A DNA stretch of 64,000 nt from Akanthomyces muscarius (Eukaryota > Ascomycota > Sordariomycetes > Hypocreales > Cordycipitaceae): NCBI RefSeq assembly GCF_028009165.1, contig NC_079244.1, forward strand, positions 1,426,001-1,490,000. The letters are read 5' to 3'. The notes under the pieces were generated by a model. That model worked only from the letters and a program-made list of their open reading frames with translations, was not told the origin of the DNA and did not search any database. This document shows, piece by piece, positions 47,269 to 58,559 of this stretch. Made by a program: the position numbers and the translations under genes. Numbering within the stretch: the first letter of the stretch is position 1; every line of letters starts with the position of its first letter.

Positions 47269-49225
47269 ATGGACGAGCGCTCGCCCAAGCGACGGCGGAC
47301 CAGCGGTGCCGCAGACGTGTCGAGCCCCAGCCCAGAACGGCGCACCACGCCACGGTCGCGACGCCGCCGCCCGTCCTATGCGTCGCCGACAAGAGCCAGC
47401 ATGATGCGCCATAATCCAGAAATCATAGAGCGCAGGGAAGCTGCAGCTGCGGCCGAGACCTCTGCTGCGCGCGCCGCAGAGCAGACAACCACAGCTAGCG
47501 ACCAGCAAACGGCGGCTGCCCGTCGCATCGCCCGCGGGGGAATCCTTGCACCCCCAGGACAGCAGCAGCAGCAGCAGCCGCAGCAGTCAAATCGCCCAAC
47601 GACAACGAGTGCAGGATCACGCGTCGAAACGTCACGCGTAGAGGATTCAGAAGAGTCGACGCCCGAGTTTGTGCCCAGGACAGCTCGTCCGGAGCCAGTC
47701 ATTGGCGTCGCTATCCCGCCGCAACCCGAGCCGGAGCTGCCCCCAGCCAGGCCAGACCCCGTCACGTCTTCGCCGTCCAGGGGCATACACAACAGCCCAT
47801 CGCGCTGGAAAACGCGAGCAAAACAAAAGTCTTCACCCCTCAAAAAGCCGCCCATGCGGCCCGACGAAGAGGACGAGCCGAGCCCGGTGCCCACGCCGCA
47901 GGCGCTGCAGCGTCGGCCGAACCCGCCCGCCGCAGACATGGCCGACGAGCAACCGCGCGATACGGCCCATCCCGACCCGGCGCGAAACGTGTCGCTGCAG
48001 GACCCAGCCAAGGTCAAGGAGAGGAACGCGCTGCGCGAAGAGCTCGCCCAGCTGCAGCGGGACCTGGAGATGGCGACGCAGGAGAATGCGCGGCTGCTGA
48101 GCACCCAAAACACAGGACGCTACGCCGCGCCCGGAAACAAAGACAGGATCCTGGATCTTTTGCGGCGGTCGCTGATTCCAGCGGATCCTCTGGCGCAAGC
48201 GCCGCAGTCGCAGCAGCTCATGATGGCGGCGCTCAACCCCATCGCGCTCCTGCCCTTTAGCAAGCCCGTCGCCACGCTGCTGCCGGAAAAGGACGACAGC
48301 AACGACATCATCAAATCGCACCACCCGGTCGAGATGTCGGCCGAAGAAGAGCTGGGCTATCTGAAAGTCTTCAGCCCGTTCAGCGTGACGTCGAGCATCG
48401 CCGCGCTGCCCGCCACGCGCGAGCACCCCTTTCGCCAGCGGCGCCTGCTCACGCTGCGCGACCAAGAGTCCCTCTTTCAGGCGCGCGTCGAGCTCATCGT
48501 CAACCCCATGACGCTCGCCATCCTCGAGCTGCGCGTCCTGTCGCTCGAGCCCGCCGCCGCCGCCGCCGAGCTGCAGCCCTTTGTCGACACCGTCTGCGGG
48601 GGCCGTTGCAACCGGAGCATGCAGCGCAACGTGGGCATTCTCTTCTGGGCCATGGCCGAGTGGCGCCGCGCCGCCGTCGACCGCGCCGAGACGTGGGCGC
48701 GCCTCGACGCAGAGGTCCTCACCAAGGGCGGGCCGGCGCAGGCCGCGGCTGCCATGCGCCGCCAGGCCGAGCAGAGCGCCGAGAGGGTCGCCGCGCCGCC
48801 GCGCGACAGGGTCCTGCTCAAGAGCGCCGAGCTGCGGTATTTCATGGGCAGGCAGGCCTACGACATCCCGATCGAGTCGGCGTCTGGCGGGAGCAGCCGG
48901 CGTGACGATGCCCACATACGCCTGGAGTGGAGGATTGGCTTCGACTGGACGGGGGAGGCGGAGAGCAAGCTTGCCGTCTTGGAGGGCGTGCCCGGAAAGT
49001 GTAAGTTATTGCCTGTGACTTCCTTCTTCTTCTACAAACTATAATTTGCCCCCCACGGTTTGTTTGTCGTTGCTGACTGGATATTTATCTATAGGGAGAA
49101 GGGCCGATCGCCGTGGTAGCTTGGGCAAGCTTGGAGGCCTGTTCCAGGACCTGGTGCGCGGTGGCGAGGACATTGATGTCGCTGCGCGCAAGATTGCGGC
49201 GCTCTTGGTCGACGCGGATGCTTGA
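47269..49225 (+). CDS. Nuclear-looking protein of unknown function, 620 aa
   Basis: Exons 47269..49000 and 49095..49225 (94-nt intron, GTAAGT…CTATAG) encode 620 aa. The N-terminal half is low-complexity and basic, with many SP/TP sites (PKRRRTSGAADVSSPSPERR, SPSRWKTRAKQKSSPLKKPP), a (CAG)6 Gln run, and then a coiled coil near residues 250–280 (KERNALREELAQLQRDLEMA). The C-terminal half is folded: GYLKVFSPFSVTSSIAALP, FQARVELIVNPMTLAILELR, IRLEWRIGFDWTGEAESKLA, and GSLGKLGGLFQDLVRGGEDI after the splice. The layout recalls chromatin or kinetochore proteins with a disordered basic tail, a coiled coil and a C-terminal beta domain, but I recognise no named family. Confidence 0.75.
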
Positions 49226-49248
49226 ATAACGACATTTATAACGGGATG

Positions 49249-49252
<4 letters not shown>

Positions 49253-49285
<33 letters not shown>
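49253..49285. repeat. (CA)n dinucleotide microsatellite
   Basis: About 16 perfect CA units directly downstream of the 620-aa gene, in its 3' UTR. Confidence 0.95.
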
Positions 49286-49288
<3 letters not shown>

Positions 49289-49677
49289 AGAAAAATGACA
49301 TGGAGCGATGGGCGCATATACATCTGTTTGGGCTTTTTCACATTTTTTATTCTTCATATTTGGGCAGCAAGCTTCCACCCATTTCAGCTTCCTTTCTTGG
49401 CTCGTTTTTTACGGAGCCAATACCAAAACATTAATTCGAGGGCGAGTTCTGGCAACTGCAGCCAACCTTGTTCAAAGAAATAAAATTATTCCACCAGTTC
49501 GTCTAGTACCGTCATCAGGTGCCGTGCGACTAGTTGTTGTGATGGGCTTGCGTCTCTTCCACATGCTTCTTTTTTGTCTTTTGTTGTTGATCTCGTGAAC
49601 GTATATTTGCAGTGTTTCGGTTGCTGCGCATGCATGAGAAGAAGTCGTTCTCGATAAGAATTGTGTGTTCGTGTAAT

Positions 49678-50166
49678 TTAGTCGACATCGACGCCGAGCT
49701 TGCGGAGGTCAACCTTGGCCTGGCTAATCTCCTCCATCAGCTCCTTGTGCGCTTCGGGGACATCGTTGAAGGTGACGACGCCGAAGCCGAGACGGAAGAG
49801 GAGGAAGGCGCCAAAGGAGACGAGAGCCCAAAAGGGGAGCTGTGTTTTGCGCACGTTATTAGCCACATGTCGGTTCCCGCGACGGGACGGGCGGATTTCG
49901 AGAAAGAGGGCCTTACGACAGGGACAATCTGCTCCTGGACGAGAGCGGGGAGAGGGATAAGCTCGAGGTAGAGAGCGAGGTAGAGCTATATTTCAGTGGG
50001 AATTAGCATATGCGGCAGAGTGAGAATTGAGTTTGCGCAGGAGGAGGGGATCGTGCGCCGCGAGTGCTGCTGCTGCTCGGCGACGGTCGGTGTTTTGCAT
50101 GTGTGCAGCACAACGTACGGAGGAGACCAAGAGGCCAAAGGAAATGGTCTGCTGGGCGCGCGTCAT
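49678..50166 (-). CDS. DPM3: Dolichol-phosphate mannosyltransferase subunit 3
   Basis: Dpm3 tethers and stabilises the catalytic Dpm1 in the ER membrane, where mannosyl-phosphodolichol is made for N-glycans, GPI anchors and O-mannosylation. Three exons on the minus strand, 50119..50166, 49917..49985 and 49678..49839, total 279 nt and encode 92 aa. The spliced protein starts MTRAQQTISFGLLVSS, continues LYLALYLELIPLPALVQEQI, then LPFWALVSFGAFLLFRLGFG and TFNDVPEAHKELMEEI, and ends GVDVD. Two membrane helices followed by a cytosolic coiled helix are the family layout, and 92 residues is the usual length. Both introns are phase 0 with GTACGT and GTAAGG donors. Without splicing only the last exon would be seen. 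Confidence 0.95.
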
Positions 50167-51595
50167 GCTGGGCGGCCGATTCTTGAGGTAAAGGAAAGAC
50201 TGTAGTTGGTTTAGATGGACGTTGGTGGATTGAAAGTTGGTGGTGAACAGAGCTGTCGTGGGAGACGTGTAAGGAGGCTCTAGCGCGTTGATGCCAAATT
50301 TCAGGAACCAGGGGGTGCATTATGTCAGCATTTTTGGATCTTGGGCTATGCGATGGCTGTGCAAGCAAACACGTAAAAAAAAATTATAATAAGCTCTAGG
50401 AGAATGTTTTGCAATCGAGAGATGATGATTTGTTTTTAAACAATCACGATGTATATTCTCGACGCGTTCGGTAGGCGCACAGCTGCCTCCCACTCTGTCT
50501 ATTAGTCACCGTAAAGAACAGCGACAGCAGCGTGTAAACTGGCCATTTGGATTGCAACCTAGAAGGTCTCGTTTCACCTTGGAAGCATGCACAGGGCTGA
50601 GAATTTGTGAATGAGAATCCAGGCTAGCCTCTTGCCCAAAGCTCAGCAAAGCAAGCTGGCGCTGCACGAGCATCTTGACCATCAATGTAGCACTACACTC
50701 GCAGACCACCCGGTCCAGCCTTTGCAGGGCTTGCAGGGGCAAAAGGAAAAGTATTCTACCATTGACCATTCTGTTCAATTCGCCAATGACGGCAATCAAC
50801 GTCGCCGCGAACACGGACCTTTTCCCGTACTACAATTCTAGAGCTGCTCGGGAAACCTTTCCGGAGCCCGCCTCAAAGTGGGGCCCAGCCGGACTATGCT
50901 CCGGTGGCTTTGCGATGAACCTCCGTTGATCGGGAGCAAAGCCTGTTAGCCGGGTACACGTCCCTCTACTCCGTGAGGTATCTTGGCCCTGCCCCGCCGA
51001 ATTTTTAGTTAGCCAGTAGGCTTGGTGAAGCTTTTCCTGAGGATTCGTAAAATGAATTGCCAGCGTGGACCGCCAGCGTACATGCTATAAGACATGCATG
51101 CTGTCTATGGCGTTGCCGTGGTACAGGCCCAGACGGACCCAGCTCGAATGCAGGGTGAAATTCACAAAGCCATTTTTGCTTCAAACAATGATTCAGAGCT
51201 TCCCAAGGCCAAAATCAGTTCTACGACGTGGGAGGATAGCTTGTTTCGGTTGGTAATTGTGGTTTTATTTAGATATAAATTGTTGTTGTATAATCTCTAC
51301 CACGTATGTAATGTGCTAGAAGATGCTTCCATTGCAGAAAATACCGTTCAAGTCGTATCCAATTTCTTTATAATATAAGCCCGATATGCAAAATGCCTTC
51401 ATTCTCTGAATGTCATTGGCGATGCTATGCAAATGCCAAAGGGTATAGAACGCCGAATATGCCCACCGCTGTTGAAATGTGAGAGATGAAAAAAAAAAAA
51501 AAGGAAAAAAGAAAATCATTAAAACGTGCGTAAAATGCAAAGTTCAAAAAAATGTACCCAAAAACCCTGCCCAAGAAACGTCAGGATGGCAACGA
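50167..51595. other. Intergenic region (no gene seen)
   Basis: About 1.43 kb from the DPM3 start to the stop of the next minus-strand gene. Short frames only. 50.4–50.5 kb and 51.25–51.55 kb are AT-rich. No RNA gene or repeat recognised. Confidence 0.45.
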
Positions 51596-52357
51596 CTACT
51601 CACGCCAGAAGCGCCAGCTTTTGCGGCGAGTTGTCTGCCCGCAAGGGCGATGCTTCTCTCCGTGGTCGTCCTCGAGATGCAGTCGATACCTGCGGACGCT
51701 GCCAGTGTCGTCGTCAAACGACAGATGCTTCTGGTCCGGCACGAGGCAGTCGGGCACGAGATGCTTGCGCATCCAGCCCTTGACGCCGCGGCCGGCAGCA
51801 TCAATCGCCGCGTATTCAAGACGGCGGGTGCTATCGCTTGTCCAATAGTGCGTCGTCCGTGGCAGCTGGGGCGCCGTCACGGCCTCGGAGACGGACGACG
51901 ACGGCTCCGCCAGCTCGACGAGGTCGGGCGTCGGGAACTGCACGTAGCCCACGGGCTGCGACTGCGCGTACGATCGGACCTTGTACGGTGCTTGGCTGCC
52001 GCCGCCCGAGTATGTGTTGTACGAGCGAGCAGAGCGCCGCGTAGAAGGCCTGGAGGATCGCACATGCGGGCTCGAGGCCGACGAGTTGCGCCGCGTCACA
52101 GTGCCAGACGGCCGGCTGCCGTTGGACGTGGATGTCCGCGATGACGGCGGCTCGTACGACGACTCGTAGCCCGAGTCTTGTCGCTGCATCCTGGAGGCCT
52201 CAAACGGGTCAAAGTCTTGCTTGTGCTGCTGTCGTTGCTGCGCGCAGCAGTCTGACTCGTCGACGATGGGCTCCGGCGGCTCGACGAGCTCAATGTCGTT
52301 GAAGCTGTAGTATGTAGTGTCCGACAGGGCCGGGCTGGCGCAATGGTGACGGCTCAT
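51596..52357 (-). CDS. Ser/Arg-rich conserved fungal protein, unknown function
   Basis: A single exon; the start at 52357 gives 253 aa beginning MSRHHCASPALSDTTYYSFN. An upstream in-frame Met would add 102 residues of UTR-like, His/Leu/Pro-rich sequence, so the shorter form is preferred. Features are DIELVEPPEPIVDE at the N-terminus, a disordered Ser/Thr/Arg middle, and a conserved-looking C-terminus: AIDAAGRGVKGWMRKHLVPD, CLVPDQKHLSFDDDTGSVRR, YRLHLEDDHGE. A similar layout occurs in other hypocrealean genomes as far as I recall. No domain or role is recognised. A pyrimidine-rich leader and a TATA-like region lie upstream. Confidence 0.7.
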   Translation of the reverse strand: MSRHHCASPALSDTTYYSFNDIELVEPPEPIVDESDCCAQQRQQHKQDFDPFEASRMQRQDSGYESSYEPPSSRTSTSNGSRPSGTVTRRNSSASSPHVRSSRPSTRRSARSYNTYSGGGSQAPYKVRSYAQSQPVGYVQFPTPDLVELAEPSSSVSEAVTAPQLPRTTHYWTSDSTRRLEYAAIDAAGRGVKGWMRKHLVPDCLVPDQKHLSFDDDTGSVRRYRLHLEDDHGEKHRPCGQTTRRKSWRFWRE

Positions 52358-55300
52358 GCTGCACACACGGCGCTCTGGCGGAGAGAGAGAGGGCGTACAA
52401 GCTTTGCGGCGCAGCGCTATAAGTGGGGGGGTCTCAAGGTAGAAGAGAGAAATAAGTTGGGGAAGAAATGCCGATCGTGGGAAGAGTAGGGGCAGAGGCT
52501 TGCGTATGTATAAATAATGGAGATGTTGTTTGTCGAAATGACGGGTGTGATTATTATAATCTCGAGTGACGGCCTGCCGATGCAGGGGGAGATGGTGTCG
52601 TAACCAATGACCACAGGAAGCCCTGGCAGATTGGAGCGAGATGACGGATATGGGAGCTTTCAAAATAGTTCTGGCGGTCTATACACCCCCGACGTTCCAG
52701 GATCAGACAAATCTCTCTGCCGCAGCAACGGGGGAGATAAAGACGTGGTGATCCAGGACCAGGAGGGGGGGTCAAGGGTGCAAGGTAATCAGAGATGGTC
52801 CAAGACCGGAGGCACGACAAGGGCAAGCGGGCGTGTGCTGTTATTATTCAAAAATAACAATAGAAGCCCAAGGTAATTTTTGGTGCCCTGCTGGCTTCGA
52901 CTCGCCCACGGGTCGACCAGGGTGGTGTTGGGATGGGGATGGGCTCAACTGAAGTGGACCTCTATAAGTCGGCGGTGAAGAGTGAGAGGCAACAGGAGAC
53001 GGCGCGCCAAGCGGGCAGCAGACCTGCAGCAACGGAACAAGTCGTCTCGACTGGTGTGGGTAAGGTTTGTCTGCGCCGCGGGAAGCCGATGCAGATGGCG
53101 CGGCGTGGGGACCGAAAATACTCAAAATACTAGCTAACTAGCGTTTTGGTGGCTTGTTTTTGGCGGTCGAGAGGGGAAGATGGAGGCTGTGCCTGGGTCT
53201 CGAGACCAGGGACGGATGCAGTAGCCTGTCAGTGTGTCCCGCACAATCAAGAGCGAGGAGACTGGCGGTATGTGAAGGAATGGCTCTAGGCCTGCCGGAA
53301 AGAAAACAACAAGGTGGCTAAGCGATATGGGAAAGGTGTTTTGCTGCTCGACTTGAAAAGGCGGAGGCAAATGTCACCCCTGGTGGCGTGGGGAAAATCG
53401 AGATGTTGTTCTGTGCGTTGAGACCTCCGTCTCTCACGAGCAGTAGGCAAATAACGGTGTATGTGAAGGGCTGCTTTGCAAGAACGATCGATGCACGGCA
53501 GGTTGTGCGTGGAAGACCTGGGGTTTTTAAAATGCAAAACCAGGTCAGTCGTCGTCGTTGTCAAGATGGCCCCCTCGGCTACAAGGGTTCAACTGATTTG
53601 ACAAGTTGACCGCACACCTTCTTTCTCGTCGTCCAATGCAGAATGAACAGTTGTGGCGTACTGCTTAATGCCAGCAGGGTCGAGTCGGGAACCAGTAGCG
53701 TGCAGCAGCGGGATAGCCTCTTGATCAAACGTGGTTAAGCCTTTTTTTTCGCCTTGGTGTCGTTGGGCATCCGAGAGGGCTTTCCGCCTGCATGCGTATG
53801 CCTGTCTCGCAAGTCCGTCCCCGGGTCTGGCGCGTGGTCATGCGCTGGTCCAGTAGTGAGCCAAGATGCACTCCCGTGGCTTGCAGCAAAGGTAGCTTAG
53901 CCGATGTCGCTGCAATACGCTTCCAGGTGAAGCAGCAAGATCGAGGCGAACCGGCAGGTCGAGAGGGGGGATATGCGTCTCTCACAATAGGAGAATTGTA
54001 GGTAAAGTAGGACTCGCTTTGGCAACGAAAGCGTCCGTGGAGAAAAACGGACGATTCTCGCCTTAAATGAAACCAAGGGGATCACCCGCTCGGCAGAAGC
54101 CTCCTCCAAGGACAAGCGGCCAGCTAATAAAAGCTGCCTAGGTGGCGGGAGTAACCGCTGATTTGCACCTATTCTGTCGTCTCCGCGTGAACCCTTCCCA
54201 AGCCTCAGTGCCGATGCTTCACCATCATGTGATGCTACAAAACAAACCCGGAAGACGGTGGCCGCACTACCGGGTCTGCGCTACCTGTAACTAGCCCGTC
54301 GCACTCTGGACCGGTCGCTTGCATGTGCTTTTCCCTTGTCCTGACGGGCTGTCTCGTTGTTCTCAGCTAATCAGTACGGGAGGCTGCTGACACTGAAGCC
54401 GACCGGGAATAGCTGCCCAATAAAGTGCTAATCAGGCTCTGAAACATGGTTGTTCCATGGTCCCAAGCAAGAACCAACCAGTTGAGGGCGTCTAGGTCTC
54501 TGATCCTCTCGTCCACACACACACAATACAGAAGGCTGGCCACTGACTGGCGGGTATTCCACTTACACATCCCTGTGGTGCTCCCCTCCGGCGCATGATT
54601 TGCTGGCACGGCTGGCATTCACACGTCGCCCCTCTGTGTTACGGGCAGTGACATCTCATATTTTGACACAAAGGTTGAATAAAAAGCCTCAAACAAAACA
54701 GGTCGCAGTCAGTGGCTCTGTCAAGACAGAAGACCCCCATCGCCGCGACCGCGACCGTGGAGCCACTAGCAAGTCGGGCCGCTGCCACGCTATTGTCAGG
54801 CACCATGGCTAGTGCTCGCGGTGGATAGCTCTGGTGGTTTCTCAGTGTCACAGTTGCGGTGCTATGCTGCTAGCTATTTTGCTCTGAACTTCGGAGGGCC
54901 ATCTGAATTGGTACTGGCACAGCTGTGCTCTGGTAAGCATGTGCACCCTCGAGGCCCGCCCATGTCCGCATCGAATGTTGACGTTTCTCCGTAACGAACG
55001 TGTTACCCCGAGAATCACACGTTTCGCTACTGCCTTGGCCCATGGGCTCAGAGGGGGCCGCGAGCTGTCAATCACGGCATGTGCAGTAAGTAGCTGGTGT
55101 CCAGAGGGGGCATGTGCCCGTGTCGCAGATCAGCATCAGTGTACATTTGACGGCTTGACAGCTTGGCAGCCACCGGCCCCCGTCTTCAACCTCTGGTGCA
55201 TGTGAGAGGTACACGAAAAAATGCTGCTACCCTAGACCAATACTTTGGCATGTGAAAACTTTCATGCATCACCAAGTTGTTGCCTTATACCGAGTAATAC

Positions 55301-55534
55301 GGGTACGTTGCTTTAATTTTTTAGTGTCCAAGATCAAACTACTGGAGCAAACTTCACACAAGGCCCGAGTGCCTTTTGAACCTGATCAAGAAACTCAGGT
55401 AGCGGTCACTGCGCTCTTGCATGTGACAGCGTTGAACTAGTCCCACGGCACTTCCGAAATGTAATATAAAAGGGTATATTCTCCTAAATCGCTAATTCTG
55501 CGTCATTCGTTCAATATTTGCGGAACTAAGCCAC
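52358..55534. other. 3.2-kb gene-poor stretch
   Basis: Between the Ser-rich gene and the first sugar transporter. The longest frames are ~90 codons and unlike proteins. Composition is flat with no strong AT bias, terminal repeats or transposase remnants. I see no gene, tRNA or clear repeat. It may hold the long promoter of the Ser-rich gene (CT-rich segment 52.4–53.6 kb) or non-coding RNA. Confidence 0.5.
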
Positions 55535-57438
55535 TTATGCGCTAACGCCATCTGCTGGCTTGCGCTTCTTCGTCTGCTCCGCAAGAATCTTGCGGAATCT
55601 GCCCCGGGACACATCATGCATAGTATCCTTCACACCCTGCCAGTTTTCGCGGACAATGTCCATCGTTGGGCGCGAAAACACCAAGTCGATTTCTTCCAGT
55701 GTCTTGTCCTTAGTTTCGGGCATGAAGAAGATCTGGTAGACTTCACCAATCACAGCGATGCCGCCGTAGAAACCGAGCATGAGACCAGTAGGCGTCATCG
55801 CATCCCTCATGGCGCTGAAGTTGTAGGTGACGATGAACGACACCAAGAAAAGCAGGGCGTCAGATGTGGTCATGCCGTAGCTTCGTAGGTAAGTGGGATA
55901 GACCTCGGATGGGACGACTATCATAAATTGTTAGCAAATATTGCCCATATTCATACCACTTGAGACAACGTACCCCATGTCAAACAGGCATAAGAGCCGA
56001 AAAAGCCCATGTAGATGATCAGGCCAGTGAGATAGATGCCCTCGGCCGCTTTCAGATTGGTCTGAGGGTCAAACTGATAGGCAATGCCAATCAATACAAG
56101 ACCGATGAAGAAACCGGGAAGCATCATGATGGCCCAAAAACGGCGACCACAAGTTTCCATCAAAAAGATGGCAGGGATAGTGCCCAAAAGCAGCGAACCG
56201 CCGCCGACCAGGGACATGTAGTTTGCACTCTCTCGGTCGAAACCAATAGTATTCATCAAAACGGACATGTAGTACATGATGGCGTTCACGCCTGTGGCCT
56301 GGCCCAGAACAATCATGATGTTCGCATAGACGAGCGCACGTCGAGCGCGAGGAACACTGTGCATAAGCTTGTTAGACTCAATGGAGATTCGATGTGATGG
56401 TTGTAAGCTTACGTGAAAAAGTCCATCCAGGGATAGTTTTTGTTCTTGGCGCCTTCCTGGACAGCGATATCCTCTTCCTGAACGGCGGATGCCATGATGT
56501 AGAACTCCTCTTTTGATTCAGCATCGTTGACGCCGCGAATTCTCTTCCAAACTTTGAATGCGTCGAGTCGCTTGTTTTTGTGCATGAGAAAGCGGGGACT
56601 CTCGGGAAGAAAGAGCATACTGCAAGCTGTCAGCATCATTGTAGTTACCCCGGGAGCATGAAGCCTTACCCAAAGAACATGATGGTCGAGAAGACAAGGG
56701 ATGAGCCCAGAATATATCGCCAATTGCCCGGAACCTTGAGAAACATTGCGGCGACCGCATAGCCCAACACTTCTCCCAAGGCGATGTTGAACTGGTACAA
56801 GGAAACCAAGTTACCACGAATGCGACGTTCGACCGTTTCAGCGACGTAGACGGGCACCGTGCCGCCTTCGAGACCGACACCCATGCCGAGAATAACTCTG
56901 GCAGCAACCATCATGCCTAGAGACGGGTTAAAAAACAGCATTTTCCCACGATGGATTGAATCATACCAAAGTTGACTGAACCGGCCTCTAAAGCCGCACC
57001 GACGGTATAGAGCATGATGGAAATAATGATAGCCCATTTACGGCCAAAATATTCGTTTGTGGGTGACAGAATGAGCGCACCACCAACAGCGCCGAGAGGC
57101 ATGCCCGCATTCACAAGACTGTTTTGGCGCTCGTCGAGATGCAGATCCCTCGGCAGGTATAGGTTCGCGCCGGAAATGAGACTTTGGTCAAGGCCCGAGA
57201 GAAGACCTCCCATGCTGGCGAAAGCGACCAGGAGCCAGGTAAAGTGCTTGGGGTTCGCAAAGTTGACCTGGAAGAAGCCAGTGTTGAGCCCGCCAGCGGC
57301 TTCAAGCTCGCGCTCCATGTCGGCGATGAACTCGTCTACATCAGCGGTGCTTGGCCCGTGCTGAACCACTTCGAGAGCATCAATGTGCGGCTTCTCCATG
57401 TCGGCAGCGATCGAGGACGACTTCCTGTCTTCAGACAT
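55535..57438 (-). CDS. MFS sugar transporter (hexose/inositol type)
   Basis: Exons on the minus strand are 56967..57438, 56670..56916, 56413..56619, 55974..56356 and 55535..55917; together 563 aa, with all four joins in frame. It is a 12-helix sugar porter of the plasma membrane: LLSGLDQSLISGANLYLP in helix 1, NEYFGRKWA in the loop 2–3, VPVYVAETVERRIRGNLVSL after helix 4, PESPRFL at the centre, GQATGVNAIMYYMSVLM in helix 7, GTIPAIFLMETCGRR, VVPSEVYPTYLRS, and PETKDKTLEEID at the end. It resembles fungal inositol/quinate-like carriers of the SP family; its substrate cannot be read from sequence. It lies 1.1 kb from a second transporter and near a GH1 glucosidase. A Met 25 codons upstream is in frame but less likely. 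Confidence 0.92.
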
Positions 57439-57545
57439 GATGTAAAGCAAATCACGCGGCAGCGCGATGCAAAGTAGAGAGTTGGTGAGGGGAACAAGAT
57501 TACAGTCAGACACGGCCTCGTACTAAATCGGGGTGCAAGGTCGCA

Positions 57546-57551
57546 TTTATA
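57546..57551 (-). promoter_or_regulatory. TATA box of the first sugar transporter
   Basis: TATAAA on the minus strand, about 108 nt upstream of the start codon. Confidence 0.5.
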
Positions 57552-58559
57552 CTGGTAGCGTGCGCAGGCATTCTTGTTACAGGTATTTATTAGCGGACGT
57601 GCTGCACGCACGACAACACGGGCGCGCTCGTTCACACCACTCCACACATTGAACATCCTGGGGACTCCAGACGTGCATGTCTGGGGCAATAAACATCTGC
57701 GGGGAGGCAAATTTTCATCATTAGAATAACCTGGGGAGAATTCGGACAGAAGTCCGGCAATGCGGCAGGCCTTGCGGCATTTGGCAAGGCCCTCGAGCCG
57801 CATGAATAACCTCGAATACCCAACCCGGGCCGACAAGTGGGAAACTGTGGCAACTGATCGTCGAATAAACGCCCCGGCATGGCCGATATGGCGCGGTTTT
57901 GGTGCTGGACGACGACCGCTAATGCAAGCCCCAGCCGGGAGATACACCATCAAACCACCGAGAAGACCAAAGCCTCCCGCTTGTCCCGCAACTCCAACTG
58001 GTTGGTGGCGTCCCTGTGAGGTCAATGCACACGCTAAAAGGTTCTCCCAACGCCAGGCAGCAGTCAAACTTGAACAGTGATGAGAGATTTTGGACGGCAG
58101 TCGCGATGCAGATGATTGAAAAGCCCCATGCAAAGAAGAGGCGTCAATAGCCGATCGCCATGGAAGGAAAGCCTCGAAGTCAATTGCCGTGTCGCTAGTG
58201 CAGCATTATTTCCTTCTGGAAGACTTCGATGCTTTCAGCCCCTGGCCTCAGCGGGGATTTGCTACAAGGGACTAGCATTTCAAGTTCGAGTCGAAGAAGT
58301 TCTGTGACGGTAGACGACGGCTTTACCATTGCGAGTAGCAAATCGGAGTCAAGTATAGCACTGTGAATTTGTTTTGATTCGGGAATAAAGCCCTAATGGA
58401 GTTTATACAATAGCCAGTACGGCTCCCGCCGCCGTGGCTTTTGCCGCCTTGGCCAAGACGATGCCAAGTGAATCATCGCGAAAGACACTGATAGCCGGGC
58501 CAAAATATGCGCGAAATAATTTGCACTTTGTAGTCGAAACGCGCCACATTAATTCCACC
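57552..58559. other. Intergenic region between the two transporters
   Basis: About 1 kb, covering the promoter of the first transporter and 3' end of the second. A 265-codon minus-strand frame (57336..58133) overlaps the transporter's 5' end out of frame and is not protein-like. No gene seen. Confidence 0.45.

Noticed and set aside
47833..48915. 360-codon minus-strand frame
   Set aside because: Antisense shadow of the 620-aa gene, Arg/Gly/Leu/His-rich, no start context.
57336..58133. 265-codon minus-strand frame upstream of the first sugar transporter
   Set aside because: Out of frame with the transporter, includes its TATA box, and lacks any domain.
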